From positions 1,054,001 to 1,118,000 of the forward strand of contig NZ_JAHXDI010000001.1 in the NCBI RefSeq assembly GCF_023091865.1: 64,000 bases of DNA, read 5' to 3'. Both the position numbers and the translations under genes were made by a program. This DNA is from Chromohalobacter moromii. Lineage in GTDB: Bacteria; Pseudomonadota; Gammaproteobacteria; Pseudomonadales; Halomonadaceae. The notes beneath the pieces were generated by a model. That model was not told the DNA's origin, made no database searches, and worked only from the letters and a program-made list of their open reading frames with translations. Shown piece by piece: positions 59,679 to 64,000 of this stretch (within the stretch, counting starts at the first letter, position 1; each line of letters begins with the position of its first letter).

Positions 59679-60810
59679 ATGGCGTCGCTTCAGTCGGGCA
59701 CCGGCGGATGGCATGGGGCGCAAGCGTTCCCTTTGGTCACGCCTGCATCTCGACCCTTGGCTGCTTTTGCTGCTGCTGAGCCTAATGGGAGCGGGGTTGG
59801 TCGTATTGTACAGTGCCAGTGGCATGAGTCTCGCCGTCACGCTGGGGCAGGCGTCGCGTTTCGGTGTGGCCTTGCTGGCCATGTTCGTGATCGCTCAGTT
59901 TGCTCCAGACACCTTGTATCGCTGGACGCCCCTGGCTTACTGCCTAGGTGTGGCGATGCTGCTCGCCGTTGAGATCATGGGCGACATGGGGATGGGGGCA
60001 CAGCGCTGGCTCGAAATCCCCGGAGTGGTTCGCTTTCAGCCTTCGGAGTTGATGAAGTTGGCGGTGCCCATGATGGTGGCGGCGTACCTCTACAAGAGAT
60101 CGCTGCCACCGAGCATGCGCGACCTGTTGGTCTGTGCCTTGATCATCGGCGTGCCGGTGATGATGATCATGCGCCAGCCTGACCTAGGGACGTCATTGCT
60201 GGTAGCTTGCGCGGCAGTGTTCGTCATCTTCCTCGCGGGCTTGTCATGGCGGGTAATCGGCTTGCTGGCGGTGCTCCTTGCCTCCGCCTTGCCCTTGCTC
60301 TGGTTCAATATGCACGAATATCAACGCCAACGCGTATTGACCTTTCTCAACCCCGAAAGCGATCCACTGGGGGCAGGCTGGAACATCATCCAGTCGAAAA
60401 CGGCCATTGGCAGCGGTGGCGTCTTCGGCAAGGGATGGGGCTTGGGGACTCAATCTCAGTTGGAATTTCTTCCCGAGCGCCATACCGACTTCATCGGCGC
60501 TGTGCTGGGAGAAGAGTGGGGGTTGATCGGGATGCTGGTCTTCCTGGCCCTCTACGTGCTCATCGTGGGACGCGGGCTGTTCCTCGCCAATACCGCGCAG
60601 GATACCTATGGGCGTCTGGTCGGGGGTAGCATCGTGCTGACGTTTTTCCTTTATGTCTTCGTCAATATCGGCATGGTCAGCGGTATTTTGCCCATCGTCG
60701 GGGTGCCGCTACCGTTGGTCAGTTTCGGCGGTACATCCAGCGTGACCTTGCTGGTCGGTTTCGGTATCCTCATGTCCGTTCATACCCATCGACGGTTGTT
60801 GCCGCGCTAG
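59665..60810 (+). CDS. mrdB: Rod-shape-determining glycosyltransferase RodA
   Basis: A 381-residue SEDS-family polymerase with about ten helices. It has LVVLYSASG, AQRWLEIPGVVRFQPSELMKL, the QPDLGTSLL motif and FGKGWGLGTQSQLEFLPERHTDF with the catalytic Asp region. TTG 59665 is chosen as start: a perfect AAGGAGG lies nine bases before it within mrdA. ATG 59713, the more usual family start, has no good SD. It polymerises glycan strands with PBP2. Confidence 0.93.
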   Translation: MKGLEWRRFSRAPADGMGRKRSLWSRLHLDPWLLLLLLSLMGAGLVVLYSASGMSLAVTLGQASRFGVALLAMFVIAQFAPDTLYRWTPLAYCLGVAMLLAVEIMGDMGMGAQRWLEIPGVVRFQPSELMKLAVPMMVAAYLYKRSLPPSMRDLLVCALIIGVPVMMIMRQPDLGTSLLVACAAVFVIFLAGLSWRVIGLLAVLLASALPLLWFNMHEYQRQRVLTFLNPESDPLGAGWNIIQSKTAIGSGGVFGKGWGLGTQSQLEFLPERHTDFIGAVLGEEWGLIGMLVFLALYVLIVGRGLFLANTAQDTYGRLVGGSIVLTFFLYVFVNIGMVSGILPIVGVPLPLVSFGGTSSVTLLVGFGILMSVHTHRRLLPR

Positions 60811-60868
60811 GCAGGGCGCGCTGCGGAAAGGAAGCGACGACAGCCCAGGGCCAAGGAGTCAGAGCCTG

Positions 60869-61900
60869 ATGAAGTGGAATAATGCGTGGTCCCATTGGCG
60901 AGGGTTTGCCCCGGCGGCGTTGTTGCTGTGCGGGATGGTCCTGTTTCCGTCGGCGCATGCGGCCGAGGACTTCGATCCTGCCTCGCACGCTGATATCCGC
61001 GAGTGGGTCGATGACGTATCGGAGAGTGGCATCTCTCGCGATGACGTGACCCAGGCATTGCGTCATGCCCGGTTTCGCCAGGAAGTGCTGGACGCTATGC
61101 AGGGGGCGGCGGAGCGTCGCTTGAGTTGGCACGAATACCGCGACATCTTCGTGCAGCCCAAGCGTATTCAAGAAGGCGTAGCGTTCATTCGCGAGCACCG
61201 TGATGCCCTCGCGCGTGCTGAACGCGAATACGGAGTACCGCCCGCCTACATTGCCGCGATTATCGGTGTCGAGACGCGCTATGGTCAGCACAAGGGGCGT
61301 CATCGTGTGCTCGATTCGCTCGCTACGCTGGCTTTTCATCACCCCTCGCGCGGCGAGTTCTTCCGTGGCGAATTGGCAGCGTTTCTTGAAATCACCCTAG
61401 ATCAGGGAATTTCCCCGGAAGCCCCCAAAGGCTCCTATGCTGGCGCCATGGGTTACCCACAATTTATCCCTACTAGTTACCGTGCTTATGCCGTCGATTT
61501 CAATGACGATGGGCGGCGCGATCTGTGGGACGATCCCGTGGATGCGATCGGCAGCGTGGGCAATTACTTCGCCGAGCATGGATGGCGTCGAGGGGCGCCG
61601 GTCGTAACGCCCGCCGATGGCCCCGAAACGCCTCCGCAAGCGATCGACTTCAACCGCACGCATGCGCCTTACGTGAGATTAGCGCCTCTTGCCGATGCCG
61701 GTATCCGCCCGCGCGGGGAGCTAGATGCATCGCGTGTCATTCCGCTGTCCCTGGCGCTTGAGTCGGGGGGCTACCGCTACGCGTTGGGACATGAAAATTT
61801 TTATGTGATCACGCGTTATAACCACAGTTACCTATATGCGATGGCCGTCACCGAACTCGCGACAGGCATCCAGGCAGCGCTCGACAAGGATGATGCATGA
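60869..61900 (+). CDS. mltB: Lytic murein transglycosylase B-type
   Basis: A 343-residue MltB-family (SLT_2) enzyme. The signal peptide ends SAHA before AEDF; there is no lipobox Cys at the cleavage site, so unlike E. coli MltB it is probably soluble in the periplasm. The catalytic Glu is in IIGVETRYGQ, with GAMGYPQFIPTSY and DFNDDGRRDLW following. It cleaves glycan strands to 1,6-anhydro ends. The SD AAGGAG is ten bases before the ATG. It overlaps rlpA by 4 bp. Confidence 0.93.
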   Translation: MKWNNAWSHWRGFAPAALLLCGMVLFPSAHAAEDFDPASHADIREWVDDVSESGISRDDVTQALRHARFRQEVLDAMQGAAERRLSWHEYRDIFVQPKRIQEGVAFIREHRDALARAEREYGVPPAYIAAIIGVETRYGQHKGRHRVLDSLATLAFHHPSRGEFFRGELAAFLEITLDQGISPEAPKGSYAGAMGYPQFIPTSYRAYAVDFNDDGRRDLWDDPVDAIGSVGNYFAEHGWRRGAPVVTPADGPETPPQAIDFNRTHAPYVRLAPLADAGIRPRGELDASRVIPLSLALESGGYRYALGHENFYVITRYNHSYLYAMAVTELATGIQAALDKDDA

Positions 61901-62802
61901 GAGTCAGCGGTGTGCTTGTGTGTATGTTGATGCTGTTGGTGGCAGGATGCGCCAGTGACGGCGGCGGTCGTTATGCGCAGCAAAACGATGCCTATCCGGA
62001 CGCGCCGCCCGATGTGACGGATGTCCCCGATGCGGTGCCCAAGGACGAGCCGCTTGCCAAGAGCGGCAATCGTTCTACGTATGAAGTGTGGGGCGAGACC
62101 TACCACGTGCTCTCCGATCCCAGCGGCTATGTAGAGGAAGGCGATGCGTCCTGGTATGGCACCAAGTTCCAGGGCTACGACACCGCGAGTGGTGAGCCCT
62201 ACGACATGTACAAGATGTCAGCGGCGCATCGCACGCTACCGCTGCCGACCTATGTTCGCGTGACCAATCTCGATAACCGCCATAGTGTCATCGTGCGCGT
62301 CAACGATCGCGGCCCGTTTCATGGCGATCGGCTGATCGATTTATCGTATGCCGCTGCGGCACGCTTGGATATCCTGGGACACGGAACAGGACATGTGCGC
62401 GTGGAGGCCATTGACCCTGAGCAATGGGCCGAGCAGCATAAGCGTTCCACCGAGTCAGCATCCCAAGGGGAGGTGGCCCAGGTGTCCTCGGGTGTGCCGA
62501 CGCAGGGAGCAACGAATGAAGCCTCGGCCGCTGATGCACCTCAGCAAGCCCCTGTCGCCGAACGTCAGGATGGTACAGGGCAATATGTTCAGGTTGCGGC
62601 ATTGAGCTCCGCGGCCAGGGCCAAGGCGCTGGAAAAGCGCTTGCAAGGACAAGTATCGCGTCCGGTACGCGTAAGGGAAGAGGCATCCGTGTATCGTGTT
62701 CAGGTAGGGCCTGTGCATGATGCGTCGCATATCGATTCCATCAAAGCGGAATTACAAGCGGCGGGTTTTGACCAGTCGTTTGTGGTTTCCGCTACCGAGT
62801 AA
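61897..62802 (+). CDS. rlpA: Septal-ring lytic transglycosylase RlpA
   Basis: A 301-residue outer-membrane lipoprotein (lipobox VAGC). The double-psi beta-barrel carries the RlpA signature GDASWYGTKFQGYDTASGE and VNDRGPFHGDRLIDLS. A Ser/Gln-rich linker follows, then a C-terminal SPOR domain from about residue 222 (GQYVQVAALSSAARA) that binds denuded septal glycan. The conserved Asp and His of the active site are present, so enzyme activity is likely. It is coupled to mltB. Confidence 0.94.
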   Translation: MRVSGVLVCMLMLLVAGCASDGGGRYAQQNDAYPDAPPDVTDVPDAVPKDEPLAKSGNRSTYEVWGETYHVLSDPSGYVEEGDASWYGTKFQGYDTASGEPYDMYKMSAAHRTLPLPTYVRVTNLDNRHSVIVRVNDRGPFHGDRLIDLSYAAAARLDILGHGTGHVRVEAIDPEQWAEQHKRSTESASQGEVAQVSSGVPTQGATNEASAADAPQQAPVAERQDGTGQYVQVAALSSAARAKALEKRLQGQVSRPVRVREEASVYRVQVGPVHDASHIDSIKAELQAAGFDQSFVVSATE

Positions 62803-62826
62803 CCCCGCTTAGCGAGAAAAGTTGTC

Positions 62827-64000
62827 ATGAGAGTGTTTGCCCGATCGTCATTGTTACGCATTATTTTATTGGTCACGCTAGGTGTCGGTGGTCTCACCCC
62901 TGTAGCGCAAGCCGAGAATCCTCCCGAGCCCTCGCCAGTACCGTCGTCGATGGTACCGTCGGCGCCGAGCCTGGCGGCGTCTTCCTGGGTGCTGATGGAC
63001 GCCGATAGCGGCAAGATCCTGGTCGAACACAATGCCGACAAGAAGTTGCCGCCCGCCAGCCTCACCAAGATGATGACGGCCTATATCGTCGAGCGTGAAA
63101 TCGATGCCGGCAACATCAGTGGCGATGACAAGGTGACTATTAGCGAGAATGCGTGGCGCACCGGCGGCTCGCGGATGTTCCTCAACCCGGGTAGCAAGGT
63201 AAGCGTCGACAACTTGCTCAGAGGGGTCGTGATTCAGTCGGGCAACGATGCCAGCGTTGCCCTGTCCGAGCATATCGCGGGCAGTGAGGACGCCTTTGCC
63301 GATCTCATGAATCAGCAGGCCTCGCGTATGAACTTACAGCATACGCATTTCATGAACCCCACCGGCCTGCCGCACGACGATCATTACTCTTCGGCGCACG
63401 ATTTGGCGATCATTGCGCAACACATCATCAAGGACTACCCCGATCACTACGAGGTGTATTCGGAGAAGTACTTCACCTGGAACGATATCCGTCAGCCTAA
63501 CCGTAATCGTTTGTTGTGGCGCGACCCCAATGTCGATGGCTTGAAGACGGGGCATACCGAAGCGGCGGGTTACTGCCTGGTGGCATCCGCCAAGAAGGAC
63601 GATACACGCCTGGTGGCCGTGGTGATGGGCACCGATTCCGACGAGGCGCGGGCCCAAGAAACCCAGAAGCTGCTGAGCTATGGGTTCCGTTTCTTCGAGA
63701 CACAGCGTCTCTACGAAGCGGGTGCCGTGCTCAACAAGCCGCGTATCTGGGGTGGCGAGAAGGACGAGCTGCGTTTGGGCGTGGCGGATGACGTGTACTT
63801 GACCGTGCCGCGTGGACACAGCGATGAATTGAACGCTCAGCTCGATATCAAGAAAACCATCGATGCGCCGGTCGAGAAGGGCGAACAGCTCGGCACGTTG
63901 AAGATCAAGCTGGATGGTGAAGTGCTCGACGAGCGTCCCCTGGTGGCCCTGGAGTCGGTCTCCGAGGGTGGTTTCTTCAAGCGCCTTTGGGACAGCGTCC
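62827..64000 (+). CDS. dacA: D-alanyl-D-alanine carboxypeptidase (PBP5/6 type), 3' truncated by the window
   Basis: At least 391 residues, read from ATG 62827 to the window end without a stop. It has a signal peptide (about 1-31, ending VAQA), a proline-rich linker, and the S11 motifs: SLTK (Ser and Lys), SGN in VVIQSGNDASVALS, and KTG in VDGLKTGHTEAAGY. A beta-rich C-terminal domain follows, and the amphipathic membrane anchor appears to begin at GGFFKRLWDSV. It removes the terminal D-Ala from pentapeptides. The order mrdA-mrdB-mltB-rlpA-dacA is typical. Confidence 0.94.
   Translation, partial: MRVFARSSLLRIILLVTLGVGGLTPVAQAENPPEPSPVPSSMVPSAPSLAASSWVLMDADSGKILVEHNADKKLPPASLTKMMTAYIVEREIDAGNISGDDKVTISENAWRTGGSRMFLNPGSKVSVDNLLRGVVIQSGNDASVALSEHIAGSEDAFADLMNQQASRMNLQHTHFMNPTGLPHDDHYSSAHDLAIIAQHIIKDYPDHYEVYSEKYFTWNDIRQPNRNRLLWRDPNVDGLKTGHTEAAGYCLVASAKKDDTRLVAVVMGTDSDEARAQETQKLLSYGFRFFETQRLYEAGAVLNKPRIWGGEKDELRLGVADDVYLTVPRGHSDELNAQLDIKKTIDAPVEKGEQLGTLKIKLDGEVLDERPLVALESVSEGGFFKRLWDSV

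Overview
The window is about 64 kb of a gamma-proteobacterial chromosome, GC-rich by eye (about 60%), and looks like Halomonadaceae (a Chromohalobacter or Halomonas relative). The reasons are the choline-to-glycine-betaine genes betIBA beside a choline-binding protein, a pyrophosphate-type phosphofructokinase, acidic protein tails (for example ribosomal protein L25), and a Pseudomonas-like housekeeping block ychF-pth-rplY-prs-tRNA-Gln-ispE-lolB-TPR/hemA-prfA-prmC-moeB. No prophage, CRISPR array, rRNA operon or intact insertion sequence is visible. The names are inferred from motifs and family memory, not from searches.

Layout. 1-4.3 kb: end of an XPD/DinG-type iron-sulfur helicase, a palindromic repeat, a CaCA antiporter, an SOS-boxed radical SAM gene and a small HTH protein. 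4.3-8 kb: btuB under a cobalamin riboswitch, then nupC. 8-15.2 kb: motAB-like stator genes, a glycerophosphodiester phosphodiesterase, an unknown protein, quinone oxidoreductase and fadE. 15.3-22.8 kb: an mdtABC-type RND efflux operon. 23-28.1 kb: betIBA and divergent choX, with two matching BetI-type operators 100 bp apart in the shared control region. 28.2-34.5 kb: three tRNA-Asn genes, ligB, prc and apeB, bracketed by two identical tRNA-Met genes in opposite orientation. 34.5-47.3 kb: the housekeeping block, with a TPR lipoprotein and hemA diverging and an lrp gene between prmC and moeB, then a glycine-zipper protein. 47.4-51.5 kb: PPi-dependent phosphofructokinase, mpl, ubiX and a LysE exporter. 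51.5-54.7 kb: a tightly overlapping three-gene unit of two membrane proteins with degenerate GGDEF-like domains and a DedA-PAP2 fusion. 54.8-64 kb: proA, nadD, rsfS, rlmH and the cell-elongation wall genes mrdA, mrdB, mltB, rlpA and dacA (cut by the window end).

How the genes work together. BetA and BetB oxidise choline to the osmoprotectant glycine betaine under BetI control, and ChoX probably delivers choline to a transporter encoded elsewhere. PBP2, RodA, MltB, RlpA and the D,D-carboxypeptidase build and trim lateral-wall and septal peptidoglycan; Mpl recycles muropeptides, and the DedA-PAP2 fusion may recycle the lipid carrier. hemA, prfA and prmC link tetrapyrrole synthesis with translation termination. 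The less ordinary items are the SOS-controlled radical SAM gene, the degenerate-GGDEF/DedA-PAP2 unit, the compositional mosaic in btuB, the paired BetI operators, a tRNA promoter embedded in a terminator, and the inverted tRNA-Met pair.
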